In this document: piece after piece, positions 1 through 8,271 of the stretch | How the letters are laid out: each line of letters starts with the position of its first letter | How positions within the stretch are numbered: position 1 is the stretch's first letter | From: Spirosoma sp. | GTDB lineage: Bacteria; Bacteroidota; Bacteroidia; Cytophagales; Spirosomataceae | NCBI RefSeq assembly: GCF_026391055.1 | Contig: NZ_JAPLET010000025.1 | Span: 62,001 to 126,000 of the forward strand | Direction: 5' to 3' | DNA length: 64,000 bases | Position numbers and translations under genes: made by a program | The notes under the pieces: generated by a model | Told to the model about the DNA's origin: nothing | The model's input: only the letters and a program-made list of their open reading frames with translations | Database searches by the model: none

Positions 1-89
1 TCAGCAATAACAGCAATGGCTGAAAAATCGTAAGATTCAAGGAAAGCAGGCAGGCTTTCGGCAAGTGGGGCAATGGTTACGGTCGACAT
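1..89 (-). CDS. N-terminal fragment of a gene cut by the window edge, possibly 3-dehydroquinate synthase
   Basis: An ATG at 87-89 on the minus strand opens a frame that stays open to base 1, giving 29 residues that begin MSTVTIAPLAESLPAFLESY and continue into a beta strand ending AIAVIA. A short lead, then a helix, then a hydrophobic strand just before the expected DENT turn is how Bacteroidota AroB (shikimate pathway, DAHP to 3-dehydroquinate) starts. The match is by pattern only and other NAD-binding enzymes could start alike. A weak promoter-like TACTTTTA lies on the minus strand at 94-101. Confidence 0.4.
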   Translation of the reverse strand, partial: MSTVTIAPLAESLPAFLESYDFSAIAVIA

Positions 90-252
90 ACTGTAAAAGT
101 ACGGCAGTCATTGGTTGTGATAACGGGAGAATGCCAAGATTTTTTTTGACAGACCATCAGGCTCTACAGTGTTTGCCAGGAACGTATATAATTTAGCACG
201 CAACACTGGCAGAATATAATTGCGTCTTATTCCTGATCATCAATTACATCTG

Positions 253-282
253 TTGTTTTTTCATCCACCGGGCCTATCTTTA
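253..282 (+). promoter_or_regulatory. Bacteroidota-type promoter for the MFS gene
   Basis: TTG at 253-255, a 19-base spacer and TATCTTTA at 275-282 (seven of eight to TAnnTTTG). The transcript would start near 288 and reach the ATG at 319, which supports that start over the upstream TTG at 220. Confidence 0.5.
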
Positions 283-318
283 CCTTTCTCCTGTAGTCTT
301 TTTCCTCATCAACGCCCT

Positions 319-1560
319 ATGAAGGTTCGTTACCGCGTGCTGGCGGGCTTGTTCCTGCTGTCTACCATTACCTATCTCGACCGCGTTTGCATGAACGTCG
401 TCAGTAAATACGTCAAAGCCGACTTAAACCTTGATAACCAGCAATTTGGCTGGATTCTGGGTGCTTTTTCCTTGGCTTATGCCCTTTTTGAAATACCAAC
501 CGGCTCCCTAGGCGACCGGATTGGCCCCCGGCGGGTACTGACGCGGGTGGTGGTGTGGTGGTCGGGGTTTACCATGTTGACTGGCACGGCCTTTAACTTC
601 CTCTATCTGCTGATTGTCCGGTTTTTGTTTGGTGCTGGCGAGGCCGGGGCCTACCCCAACGCATCGATCGTTATTGCGCGCTGGTTTCCGGCCGTTGAAG
701 TAGGTCGGGCGCAATCCGTTATCTGGGCAGCCGGACGACTGGGTGGTGCTCTGACTCCCCTGTTGGTTATTCCGCTTGTACACTGGGCTGGCTGGCGGTG
801 GGCTTTTGTCCTGCTAGGGCTGCTGGGTGTGCTGTGGGCCTTAGGCTGGTACTTATCCTTCCGCGACGAACCAGCAGCACAGCCGGGCATCAGTCTGGAG
901 GAAGTACGGGAGATTGAGCGGGGACGAAAGATACGGGATGCCGATCATCTCATTCCCTGGAAAACCATTATCAGCAACCCCGATCTGTGGGCGCTGATGT
1001 TGATGTGTCATTTGTTTTTTTACGGATCTTATTTTTTCACCAACTGGTCGTCGGTTTATTTTCAGGAGGGGCGCGGGATGACCGAAGACCAGACCAAAAA
1101 CTTCATTTCCCTCTCCTACTTTCTAGGCGCTATCGGCTGTCTGGTAGGTGGCATTCTGAGCGACGCCCTAACCAAGCGTTATGGGCTCAAAATTGGTCGC
1201 CGGGCTGTTGGCGTTGGCGGTCTGGGTTTATCGAGTTTGTTTTTCCTGCTGGCAGGCCTGACTACGGACAATCAGCTGGCGGGCTATTTTCTGGCCACCT
1301 GCGTTCTGATGAAAGATCTGGCCTTGCCGGTTGCGTTTGCCGTTTGTGTAGACATTGGTCAGCGGAATGCAGGTTCTGTAACGGGTGCTATGAATTTTGC
1401 AGGGCAACTGGGCGGTTTTTTCATCACCATTCTGTTCGGCACTATCGTTGAGAATACCCATAACTTCAACTATCCGCTCTTTATGATTGCCGGTTGTTTA
1501 CTGGTTAGTGCCTTACTCTGGCTACGAATTGATCCAACAAAGCCCGTGACGATAAAGTAG
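319..1560 (+). CDS. MFS transporter, anion:cation symporter (ACS) type
   Basis: This is a 413-residue inner-membrane carrier with about 12 hydrophobic segments in two halves. The cytoplasmic loop between helices 2 and 3 carries GDRIGPRR, the MFS motif A, and helix 4 contains GAGEAGAYPN, a signature of the ACS branch that imports organic anions such as sugar acids, galactonate or hexuronates with protons. The substrate cannot be read from the sequence. The frame extends upstream to a TTG at 220, but the ATG at 319 is preferred because the extra 33 residues are not membrane-like and a promoter sits at 253-282. It stands alone, next to the AT-rich island on its 3' side. Confidence 0.85.
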   Translation: MKVRYRVLAGLFLLSTITYLDRVCMNVVSKYVKADLNLDNQQFGWILGAFSLAYALFEIPTGSLGDRIGPRRVLTRVVVWWSGFTMLTGTAFNFLYLLIVRFLFGAGEAGAYPNASIVIARWFPAVEVGRAQSVIWAAGRLGGALTPLLVIPLVHWAGWRWAFVLLGLLGVLWALGWYLSFRDEPAAQPGISLEEVREIERGRKIRDADHLIPWKTIISNPDLWALMLMCHLFFYGSYFFTNWSSVYFQEGRGMTEDQTKNFISLSYFLGAIGCLVGGILSDALTKRYGLKIGRRAVGVGGLGLSSLFFLLAGLTTDNQLAGYFLATCVLMKDLALPVAFAVCVDIGQRNAGSVTGAMNFAGQLGGFFITILFGTIVENTHNFNYPLFMIAGCLLVSALLWLRIDPTKPVTIK

Positions 1561-1629
1561 GCTTAAGCAATAGGTTTCAGTTTATCAACATAGCCAGGAC
1601 TATACAACAGAAGGGAGAGCAAAAAGACC

Positions 1630-2082
1630 TTGGAAACTTCTATCCAAACAATCGTTAAGCTAATTAGAAGTGCCCTACTAGCTTTTGCCGTACTTATTGG
1701 GATGATGGCATTAGCCTTTGCCATTTTCTTTTATGCTTATTCGATCCCTAGTACTGATTTTGACTTAACCAATGTAGATAAGGATACTACTTTTTATGTG
1801 AGGACCCAGCGAAGCAATGGCGAGGGAACCGGAAGACTCGCCATGTTAGCATCTGGTGCGCCAAACGACTCAACCGCTTCTATTTCTACTAAGTACGCTA
1901 ATCCAGCCGTCTTAATGGGTGAAACTCATTTACCAAAAGGCAAGATAAACCAGCTTTACCAACGTGACTTCTATAACAGTAGGGATAAAGTGAATTATCA
2001 TCATATGTATATAATACCGATATACTTTTGCAACAGCCACTGCACCAATACAACAAGATTAATAATCTATTCTGATATTTAA
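1630..2082 (+). CDS. Small membrane-anchored protein, probably truncated at its 3' end
   Basis: This 150-residue frame starts at TTG 1630 behind an AGGGAG purine run. One hydrophobic segment at about residues 15-37 is followed by an exported domain with APNDST, LPKGK and a D-F-Y segment. The same order of short motifs (a D-S-T stretch, L-x-KG-x-x-N, a late D, then a Y) occurs in the neighbouring minus-strand gene at 2059-2457, so the two look like diverged paralogues. The paralogue continues through a final beta strand. Here the frame runs instead into AT-rich DNA and the 17-base motif at 2024-2040, giving an unlike tail (YIIPIYFCNSHCTN). I infer that the true C-terminus was lost. No function is recognised. 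Confidence 0.5.
   Translation: METSIQTIVKLIRSALLAFAVLIGMMALAFAIFFYAYSIPSTDFDLTNVDKDTTFYVRTQRSNGEGTGRLAMLASGAPNDSTASISTKYANPAVLMGETHLPKGKINQLYQRDFYNSRDKVNYHHMYIIPIYFCNSHCTNTTRLIIYSDI
2024..2040 (+). repeat. Solo copy of the 18-bp motif (17 of 18 bases)
   Basis: ACTTTTGCAACAGCCAC is identical to the right end of the 130-bp element at 2557-2686, except that the first base of the 18 differs. It is in inverted orientation to the copy at 2557-2574, so the two bracket the small minus-strand gene at 2059-2457. Confidence 0.8.
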
Positions 2083-2457
2083 TAAGCCGTTCTTTGCTGT
2101 GATTGGTTGGTATATTAACATAAAATCTCCAGCCATTTCACCGATATATACTTTCTTGTTAACGATCCCTTTTGAAAGCTTGACAACGCTACCACTATTA
2201 TCCCAAACGGGTACGCCTGTACTATCTTGAGGACCATTAGGCATAAAAACAACAGCTTTCCCATCGAGTACTCCACTAATCTCGACAACAACAGGGGCAT
2301 CAATGCTTAGCTGTAAATGAGTTTGTTTGACTCTAAATTCATGCCGTTGACTGCTACGACTAATGTTAAAGGAATTCCCAGTGCATTGAATTAGATAAAT
2401 AGCTATGATTAAGAATAAACCGGATAAGCCTAGCATCCGTTTACTTTTAAGTGTCAT
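2059..2457 (-). CDS. Small envelope-anchored hypothetical protein, paralogue of the 1630 gene
   Basis: This gene encodes 132 residues from ATG 2457; a TTG at 2490 would add 11 residues and has a GAGGGA run before it. A hydrophobic segment (about residues 8-26) ends LIQC, which resembles but does not fit a lipobox. A beta-rich domain follows, with PNGPQDSTG, LSKG and a final LLNIRIDY strand. The same motif order appears in the plus-strand neighbour at 1630. No enzyme motif is visible. The gene lies in AT-rich DNA, 19 bases from one copy of an 18-bp repeat and 100 bases from another in opposite orientation, so it could be a moved or invertible unit. Confidence 0.5.
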   Translation of the reverse strand: MTLKSKRMLGLSGLFLIIAIYLIQCTGNSFNISRSSQRHEFRVKQTHLQLSIDAPVVVEISGVLDGKAVVFMPNGPQDSTGVPVWDNSGSVVKLSKGIVNKKVYIGEMAGDFMLIYQPITAKNGLLNIRIDY

Positions 2458-2556
2458 ACAGTTAGCTGATACGATTAGCAGTAAATACAACTTTTCCCTC
2501 AGAGCACATTATGTAACTGGTCATTCTATCTAAGTTTAATCACTTATATAATCTCT

Positions 2557-2686
2557 GTGGCTGTTGCAAAAGTCTAAAATGGGTGTAGTGGCCTTGGCTG
2601 AATGGTTAATGTCACTCTGTTTACAAGGCAAATCCTACTTACTTGGCAGGGGTTTTCGTAGTCCTGTTGACTTTTGCAACAGCCAC
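2557..2686. mobile_element. MITE-like element with perfect 18-bp terminal inverted repeats
   Basis: The left end at 2557-2574 reads GTGGCTGTTGCAAAAGTC and the right end at 2669-2686 is its exact reverse complement, enclosing 94 bases with no usable frame. Tips of the GGCTGTTGCAAAAGTC type are familiar from several DDE insertion sequence families, so this is probably a non-autonomous derivative. No clear target-site duplication can be seen next to the ends. Confidence 0.7.
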
Positions 2687-2744
2687 CCTGGTTATGCAAC
2701 CGTTCTGGATGGCGGATTAAATAATTGAATAAAGCGTCGTTTTA

Positions 2745-3878
2745 TTACATTCGCTGAGAAAGAAAAACGCTCAAATCCTGAGGACTAATGTCTCTCCGAA
2801 TGATTGCGCCCTTCTCATCCAGCAAGAAATTAGACGGAAAGTAATTAATCGATAGCAGGCCAACCGTGAGTTTGCCCGATGAATCTAAATACTGAGGCCA
2901 CATTAATCCATTAGCTTGAATTGTTTCTTTCCAAGTCCCTTTGTCCGTCGATTTATCGATAGAAATCCCAACGATATTGAATCCCCTGGCCTGATAGGTT
3001 GTGAACAAATTCTTGAGTTTGGGAAACTGTTGCAGACAGGGGCCACAATGGCTAAACCAAAAGTCAATCAGCGTGTATTTTGACTTGTGAGCAAGGGAGA
3101 GTGACACCGATTTGTTGCCTACATCGACCAGATGTAGAGAAGGAAAAATTTGCCCTATAGCGGTTACTTTGGACGAATTTAACCGTTGAGCGATCATCTT
3201 GCCGGTTGGTGTGTTTTTTAACGAAACAGAAAGAGCGTGATAGAGCGAGTCAAGGATGGGTTGATAGCCTTCGCCCATATCTCTAACCAATTGCCATAGG
3301 ATTACGTAGGAAGTTGGATGCTGCGTAGCATATGTTAGGTACCCCAATTGCTGTTGATGGATTAAACGCGCTCGGTTTTGACTAAAAGCCGTTTGCAAAC
3401 TATCCAGTAAATGCGGATTGGTTGTAACCGCTTTCAAATCAATGTACCTCTCGAAAGCCTGTTCTCGCTGTTTACTAATTGGCGAAACATAATTAGCTAT
3501 GAACCGATTATACTCAGCCATCGTCTTGGTCGCTAGCTGAGGTGTCTCCCGGAGCGAATCAATATGACAAGTAATGGTTTGACTACCTGGCTCAATCAGG
3601 AAATAATTTGATATATAACCGGGCGAAATTCGAATTCTGTAACTACCGGGATAGGCCATTTTCCCCGCTAGCAGGAAGCGTCCCTGAGTAATCTTAGCCT
3701 GGTAATTGTTGTTCAGATTGGCATCAAACCCTTCTCCGCTTGGCACTAAGGTGACCGTTCCTGTATCGCAATTAACAATTCCCTTTAAACGATAGGTCAG
3801 ATTTCTGACTTGCCCAAATGCAATGCTATGTGCAAAGAAAAAAGCGATCGCGAGTAACATGCAGGAGCCTAATTTCAT
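2745..3878 (-). CDS. TlpA/ResA-like thiol-disulfide protein with DUF4369-type N-terminal domain
   Basis: This 377-residue exported protein begins with a signal peptide ending near residue 23 (AFGQ). An N-terminal beta domain of about 100 residues resembles DUF4369, and a helical linker follows. The last 140 residues form a thioredoxin fold with the redox motif C278-G-P-C281 after WFSH. Family members reduce or oxidise protein thiols in the periplasm, often for cytochrome c maturation or stress response; this one's client is unknown. It is a single gene on the minus strand. No start ambiguity was seen, since the ATG is followed directly by a good signal peptide. Confidence 0.85.
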   Translation of the reverse strand: MKLGSCMLLAIAFFFAHSIAFGQVRNLTYRLKGIVNCDTGTVTLVPSGEGFDANLNNNYQAKITQGRFLLAGKMAYPGSYRIRISPGYISNYFLIEPGSQTITCHIDSLRETPQLATKTMAEYNRFIANYVSPISKQREQAFERYIDLKAVTTNPHLLDSLQTAFSQNRARLIHQQQLGYLTYATQHPTSYVILWQLVRDMGEGYQPILDSLYHALSVSLKNTPTGKMIAQRLNSSKVTAIGQIFPSLHLVDVGNKSVSLSLAHKSKYTLIDFWFSHCGPCLQQFPKLKNLFTTYQARGFNIVGISIDKSTDKGTWKETIQANGLMWPQYLDSSGKLTVGLLSINYFPSNFLLDEKGAIIRRDISPQDLSVFLSQRM

Positions 3879-3987
3879 TTTCTTTATGGATTTTAGTCAA
3901 TAGACCCCAGCGTTCTCCTTAGGGTTGTAGGAGCAGATGCCTGTTGTGCATTATGTCATCCAAAGTAACGCTATTCATCACTGAACA

Positions 3988-4022
3988 AAAAAGGTGCGGA
4001 CATCAGTTGCCCACACCTTTTT
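3988..4022. terminator. Rho-independent terminator below the aminotransferase gene
   Basis: AAAAAGGTG at 3988-3996 pairs with CACCTTTTT at 4014-4022, giving a 9-bp stem with a T run on either strand. It lies 34 bases past the stop of the minus-strand gene at 4057. Confidence 0.75.
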
Positions 4023-4056
4023 CAATTATGATCGAAGGCTTTGCAGCCGTGATTAC

Positions 4057-5196
4057 TTATGAGATCATTTTTAAGCCATCGGCAAAAGCCTGCATTTGCG
4101 GCATCGTACCCAGGCTAACGCGGCACCAGTACTGGCCGTCGAACTTCCACTGGCGGATGCTTACGCCCTGGTCCATCATGCGGGTTACGAAATCTTCGCC
4201 TTTCATCCGGATGGGGAACATCACGAAGTTAGCGCCCGAGGGCAGTGGCTCGTAGTTTGTTTGCTTCAGCACTTTATACAAAAAATCTTTCGATTCCTGC
4301 GTTTTGCCCAGCGAGAACTTTACAAAGTCTTTGTCCTGCAAGCTAACAATGGCGGCCCGTAAGGTCGTCATGCTCATAGAGCTGCCACCCGTTGCGAATT
4401 TGGCAATTTGTTCCAGCAGTTCCGGCTTGGCAATCATGTAACCCGCCCGCAAACCGGCAAAACCATGCACCTTCGAGAAGGTCTTTGTAATAATAACGTT
4501 ATTGCCTTTCTTCACCATATCGACCATCGTGTAAGCCTTGGGATCTGGCGTATAGTCAATATAAGCTTCATCGACAAGAATAGGCGTTTTTGCGCCTACC
4601 GCTTCGCAGAAAGCGCGGAGTTTGGACGGATCAACGGTAATGGCTGTTGGGTTATTGGGGTTGCACAGATAAACCATGCCCGTCTGGCTGCCAACGCGCT
4701 CGTTGAGTTTATTCAGGTTAATATCATATCCATCGGCGGCCACCAGCGGCACACGATCCATCGTAACGCCATGCTTGATAACCGAGCGAGGCAGCGCATC
4801 GAACGTTGGATCGGGGGCAACAATCGTCCGCCCCGCATTCGGGCGGTAAGCCGACCAAAGTGCCGCAGCCGTCAGTAACTCACCGGAGCCAGCCCCCAAC
4901 AGTACATACTCTTCGGGAACGCCTTCGGTGTCGGCTACCAGTTTTCGAAACTGCTTCGCGTATTCCATTGCATACAGATACCCGTCAGGAGCGGCTTCTG
5001 TGATGGTTTTAAGCGCTTTGGGCGACGGACCATACGGGTTTTCGTTAGCCGACAACCGGGCTTTTATCCCTACTTTCGGAACCTTATAGCCTTTGGGCAT
5101 TTCGGGTTCCGGTTCACAGAATGCCGCCGGAGCAGCAGCCAGACTTAAGCCAGATAACATACTGGCCCGTAGCCAGTCACGACGATTGATGGACAT
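4057..5196 (-). CDS. Tat-exported pyridoxal-phosphate aminotransferase, HisC-like
   Basis: This is a 379-residue class I/II aminotransferase fold. The N-terminus carries RRDWLRAS followed by a hydrophobic stretch ending in AAPAAF, a twin-arginine export signal. The body has the HisC-like hallmarks: SANENPYGPS near residue 50, YLCNPNNPTAI, DEAYIDY with the cofactor aspartate, and TKTFSKVHG with the Schiff-base lysine K242, then GLRAGYMI. Cytoplasmic HisC makes histidinol phosphate, but this protein is exported and has no his genes near it, so its substrate is open. Tat export fits a protein that binds its cofactor before transport. A terminator follows at 3988 and a promoter precedes it at 5325. 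Confidence 0.85.
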   Translation of the reverse strand: MSINRRDWLRASMLSGLSLAAAPAAFCEPEPEMPKGYKVPKVGIKARLSANENPYGPSPKALKTITEAAPDGYLYAMEYAKQFRKLVADTEGVPEEYVLLGAGSGELLTAAALWSAYRPNAGRTIVAPDPTFDALPRSVIKHGVTMDRVPLVAADGYDINLNKLNERVGSQTGMVYLCNPNNPTAITVDPSKLRAFCEAVGAKTPILVDEAYIDYTPDPKAYTMVDMVKKGNNVIITKTFSKVHGFAGLRAGYMIAKPELLEQIAKFATGGSSMSMTTLRAAIVSLQDKDFVKFSLGKTQESKDFLYKVLKQTNYEPLPSGANFVMFPIRMKGEDFVTRMMDQGVSIRQWKFDGQYWCRVSLGTMPQMQAFADGLKMIS

Positions 5197-5324
5197 AACA
5201 AAGGGTTGGTCTTACCGTACCGATAGATGAGTTAAGAATAGAACGTTGACGTGTCAATGGCCCACACACTCAGATATATAAGTCGAAATCTACCGAGTTT
5301 CATGTGCAAACCGTCCCGACAGAC

Positions 5325-5355
5325 CAAATATATAGCATTACGAATCCACTGTCAA
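5325..5355 (-). promoter_or_regulatory. Bacteroidota-type promoter, minus strand
   Basis: On the minus strand, TTG (5355-5353), a 20-base spacer and TATATTTG (5332-5325) match the consensus exactly. It would give a leader of about 120 bases for the Tat-exported aminotransferase. The rest of the 5197-5532 gap is AT-rich and holds no convincing gene. Confidence 0.6.
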
Positions 5356-5475
5356 ATATTATTCTGCAATAAATCCATTTATACTCTACATAATTCCAAT
5401 AAAACAATATTATCCAAATAAAATATAAATACAGAACCTTCTTTGGGCTATTCCTGGCTAAGTAGACGCAGAAAA

Positions 5476-5509
5476 GCCTGACCTGTAGTGAAATCACTGT
5501 AGATCAGGC
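5476..5509. terminator. Hairpin terminator below the glycosyltransferase gene
   Basis: GCCTGA at 5476-5481 pairs with TCAGGC at 5504-5509, with further pairing (AGTGA/TCACT) inside. The minus strand continues into TTTT, which suits termination of the 5533-6573 gene. Confidence 0.7.
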
Positions 5510-5532
5510 AGTAGCGTTAAATAGTTTGGAGT

Positions 5533-6573
5533 TTATATATTCAGGCTTGAGAGGTCGTCAAGGCGAATGCCCCAGGCGCACGCAAAATGACCCAGCGGAC
5601 AGCGCGAACGACCGTGCAGATTGCAGGGTTTGCAATCCAGTTCCTCGGGCGTTTGTACCACGCGCGACACATCGGCCAACGGGCCATACCCAAACTCAGG
5701 TACCGTTGAACAGAAGATGGCGGTTGTTGGCGCATTCATGGCCGAACACAAATGTAGTGGGGCTGAATCATTAACGTAATTCATAACCGCCTGCTGCTGC
5801 AATGCAGCCGATTGCAGTAAACTGAGCTTCCCGGCCAGACTCACAACGTTTTTCCTCGGTTCGGTCTGCGACCGGATTGCCTCGCAGGCCGACGCGTCAG
5901 TTGGGGCTCCCAGCAAATAAACGGTAATCGTTTCGGGAAGTGATTGAATTAATTCGGTCCATCGCTTAACCGGATACTGTTTGGTAAACCAGACCGACAT
6001 AGGTGCGATGCAGATGTACGGCTGATGCTGGTAAGGCTTTATGGCCTGATAATCGGCTTGGGAAGGATAGAGTTTTGGCCGGCGCACGAACCCGCCCCTT
6101 ACGCCCAACGCGCGCAACAGGCCCGCATTTCGGTCTACCTCGTGCACACCGGGCTCAAAGCGGTGCTCGACCTGATGCGTATAAAAGCGCGACAAAGGGT
6201 TTTTATCGAATCCAATCGTCATCTCAGCATTTGAGAGTACGGTAAGCATACCCGTTGTCGAATACCGTTGCAAATTAAATACAGCGGTATACTGACGGCT
6301 ACGGATAATGCCCAGTAGCTGCCACAGGTTTTTATATTTGGCAAACGGCCCTCCAGTTCCCTTTTTATCCCAAACAAGCACTTCGTTCAGGAAGGGGTGA
6401 TTGGCCAGTAAACCCTCATTACCTTTGCGAACGAAAATATCCAGTACCGCCGTGGGGTAGGCCTCGTGCAGTTGTTCGAGCATGGCCGTAGCCAGAATCA
6501 CATCACCGATGAAAGCGGTTTGGATAATCAGGAACCGGGGCGGATTAGTAGCGGTTATCATTAGTACGCTCAA
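5533..6573 (-). CDS. Glycosyltransferase family 9 (heptosyltransferase-like)
   Basis: This 346-residue protein has the GT9 layout. An N-terminal Rossmann strand (FLIIQTAFIGDVILAT) is followed by the acceptor-side domain, and the nucleotide-sugar half carries ICIAPMSVWFTKQYP, VYLLGAP, NYVNDSAPLHLCSAM and TAIFCSTVPEFGYGP. The family adds heptose from ADP-heptose to lipid A-core at the cytoplasmic face of the inner membrane. GT9 members in this phylum may use other sugars, so the donor is uncertain. It is divergent from the M16 protease gene with only 16 bases between the start codons, so the two promoters must overlap. Confidence 0.85.
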   Translation of the reverse strand: MSVLMITATNPPRFLIIQTAFIGDVILATAMLEQLHEAYPTAVLDIFVRKGNEGLLANHPFLNEVLVWDKKGTGGPFAKYKNLWQLLGIIRSRQYTAVFNLQRYSTTGMLTVLSNAEMTIGFDKNPLSRFYTHQVEHRFEPGVHEVDRNAGLLRALGVRGGFVRRPKLYPSQADYQAIKPYQHQPYICIAPMSVWFTKQYPVKRWTELIQSLPETITVYLLGAPTDASACEAIRSQTEPRKNVVSLAGKLSLLQSAALQQQAVMNYVNDSAPLHLCSAMNAPTTAIFCSTVPEFGYGPLADVSRVVQTPEELDCKPCNLHGRSRCPLGHFACAWGIRLDDLSSLNI

Positions 6574-6589
6574 TGCGTAAAAGCTAAGA

Positions 6590-7825
6590 ATGGAAGATTA
6601 CGAAGTATACACATTGCCTAACGGAATTCGGATTGCGCATAAACAGATGCCACATACACAGATTGCTCACTGTGGTATTATGCTCGACATCGGCAGCCGC
6701 GACGAACAACCTCAACAGCAGGGGCTGGCCCATTTCTGGGAGCATATGGCCTTCAAAGGTACGGAGAAACGAAAATCCTACCACATTATAACGCGTTTAG
6801 AAAACATCGGGGGCGAGTTAAACGCCTACACAACGAAAGAAAAGGTGTGTTTTCATGCCTCGGTTCTCGATGCTCACTTTGAGAAAGCAACCGAATTACT
6901 TGCCGACATTACGTTTCATTCGATCTTCCCCGAAAAACAAATTGAGCGCGAACGGGGCGTTATTCTCGAAGAGATGGCAATGTATTACGATTCGCCCGAA
7001 GATGCTATCCAAGATGATTTCGATGAACTGGTTTTTCCAAACCATGCCCTCGGCGGCAACATTCTCGGCACTACCGAAACCGTTAGTTCGTTCCGGCGCG
7101 AAGACCTTCAGCGGTTCATTGCCGAAAATTACGACACCAACCGGATCGTGTTTGCGTCGGTCAGTAAGTTACCGTTCAAACAGGTTGTAAAAGTAGCCGA
7201 AAAATACTTTCGGGACGTACCGGCCCAGCACTCCGCCCGCCAGCGGAAAAAGCCTACGGATTATGTGCCCCGCCAAACGCGGGTAGAAAGGCCCATTACT
7301 CAGGCACAGTGCGCTATAGGACGCCCCGCTTACGGCCTGACCGACCCCCGCCGACTGCCATTTTTTATGCTCGTAAACCTCCTCGGCGGTCCGGGAATGA
7401 ACTCCCGGCTTAACTTGAATCTGCGCGAAAAATATGGCCTTGTCTATTCCATCGATGCCAGTTACACGCCCTATCTGGATACCGGGTTTCTGGGAATTTA
7501 TTTCGGCACCGATCCTAAAAAGGTGGAAAAGGCACAATCGCTGATTGGTAAAGAGCTAAAACGACTGCGCGAACAACCTTTAACGACCCTGCAACTGCAC
7601 CAGACGAAAGAGCAGTTGATCGGGCAGTTGGCCATGGCCGAAGAAAGCAACAACAGCTTTATGCTTATGATGGCCAAAAGCCTACTCGATATTGACCGCG
7701 TAGAAGCGCTGAATGATATTTTCAACGACATCAAATCCGTAACCGCCGGGCACCTGCAATCACTGGCGCAGGAGATTTTCGACGAGAATCAGTTCAGTTC
7801 ACTCACCTTTATACCGGAAAAGTAA
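6590..7825 (+). CDS. M16 family zinc metallopeptidase
   Basis: This 411-residue single-unit pitrilysin/insulinase-type protease has the inverted zinc motif H48-F-W-E51-H52 and the downstream glutamate segment ERGVILEEMAMYYDSPED. The second domain has R and Y residues typical of the partner half (NLREKYGLVYSIDASY). No signal peptide is visible, so it probably acts in the cytoplasm, degrading peptides or leader sequences as YmxG/PqqL-like proteins do. It is followed after 8 bases by a MazG-like gene in the same direction and is likely co-transcribed with it. Confidence 0.9.
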   Translation: MEDYEVYTLPNGIRIAHKQMPHTQIAHCGIMLDIGSRDEQPQQQGLAHFWEHMAFKGTEKRKSYHIITRLENIGGELNAYTTKEKVCFHASVLDAHFEKATELLADITFHSIFPEKQIERERGVILEEMAMYYDSPEDAIQDDFDELVFPNHALGGNILGTTETVSSFRREDLQRFIAENYDTNRIVFASVSKLPFKQVVKVAEKYFRDVPAQHSARQRKKPTDYVPRQTRVERPITQAQCAIGRPAYGLTDPRRLPFFMLVNLLGGPGMNSRLNLNLREKYGLVYSIDASYTPYLDTGFLGIYFGTDPKKVEKAQSLIGKELKRLREQPLTTLQLHQTKEQLIGQLAMAEESNNSFMLMMAKSLLDIDRVEALNDIFNDIKSVTAGHLQSLAQEIFDENQFSSLTFIPEK

Positions 7826-7833
7826 TTGTTGCC

Positions 7834-8160
7834 ATGACTATCAAGGACGCCCAAACCACCGTTGACGAATGGATAAAAACCGTTGGTGTTCGCTACTTCA
7901 ACGAGCTGACCAATATGGCCCAGCTAACCGAAGAAGTTGGCGAAGTAGCGCGCATCATAGCCCGTCGGTACGGCGAGCAATCCGAGAAAGAATCGGACAA
8001 AAACAAGGACCTCGGCGATGAACTTGCCGATGTATTGTGGGTACTTATCTGCCTCGCTAATCAAACCGGCGTCGACCTGACCGAAGCTTTTCAGAAAAAC
8101 CTCGACAAGAAAAACATAAGGGATGCCACGAGGCATCTGGATAATGAGAAGTTGAAGTAA
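7834..8160 (+). CDS. MazG-like nucleotide pyrophosphohydrolase
   Basis: This is a 108-residue all-alpha NTP pyrophosphatase domain. The metal-binding helices are visible as EEVGEVARIIARR and, 30 residues later, DELADVLWVLICLAN, matching the EExxE...ExxD pattern of the MazG/dUTPase-like family. Such enzymes hydrolyse (d)NTPs to monophosphate and pyrophosphate to clean the nucleotide pool. The single-domain size is that of the short MazG-like proteins rather than the 260-residue double-domain MazG. It starts 8 bases after the protease gene and ends just before two hairpins. Confidence 0.85.
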   Translation: MTIKDAQTTVDEWIKTVGVRYFNELTNMAQLTEEVGEVARIIARRYGEQSEKESDKNKDLGDELADVLWVLICLANQTGVDLTEAFQKNLDKKNIRDATRHLDNEKLK

Positions 8161-8163
8161 TCT

Positions 8164-8206
8164 GTACCCACGGGCCGGGCCGCGTTCGGCTTCAGCCCGT
8201 GGGTAC
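8164..8206. repeat. REP-like hairpin
   Basis: GTACCCACGGGC at 8164-8175 pairs with GCCCGTGGGTAC at 8195-8206 around a GC-rich loop. It shares the string CTTCAGCCCG with the larger inverted repeat at 36906-37001, which suggests a dispersed extragenic palindrome family. Confidence 0.6.
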
Positions 8207-8216
8207 GTGGGTACAT

Positions 8217-8253
8217 AAAAAATCCCCTGAGGGCGTACCTCAGGGGATTTTTT
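8217..8253. terminator. Bidirectional terminator
   Basis: AAAAAATCCCCTGAGG at 8217-8232 pairs perfectly with CCTCAGGGGATTTTTT at 8238-8253. It separates the converging MazG-like and hydroxylase genes. Confidence 0.9.
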
Positions 8254-8271
8254 ATTGAGCTGTTATCCGAA

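Noticed and set aside
2557-2686. Complete insertion sequence
   Set aside because: Only 130 bp with no transposase frame lies between the ends, so it is at most a non-autonomous element.
5300-5497. 65-residue minus-strand open frame in the AT-rich gap
   Set aside because: It has no domain or signal, overlaps a promoter and a terminator, and its composition looks like random AT-rich DNA.
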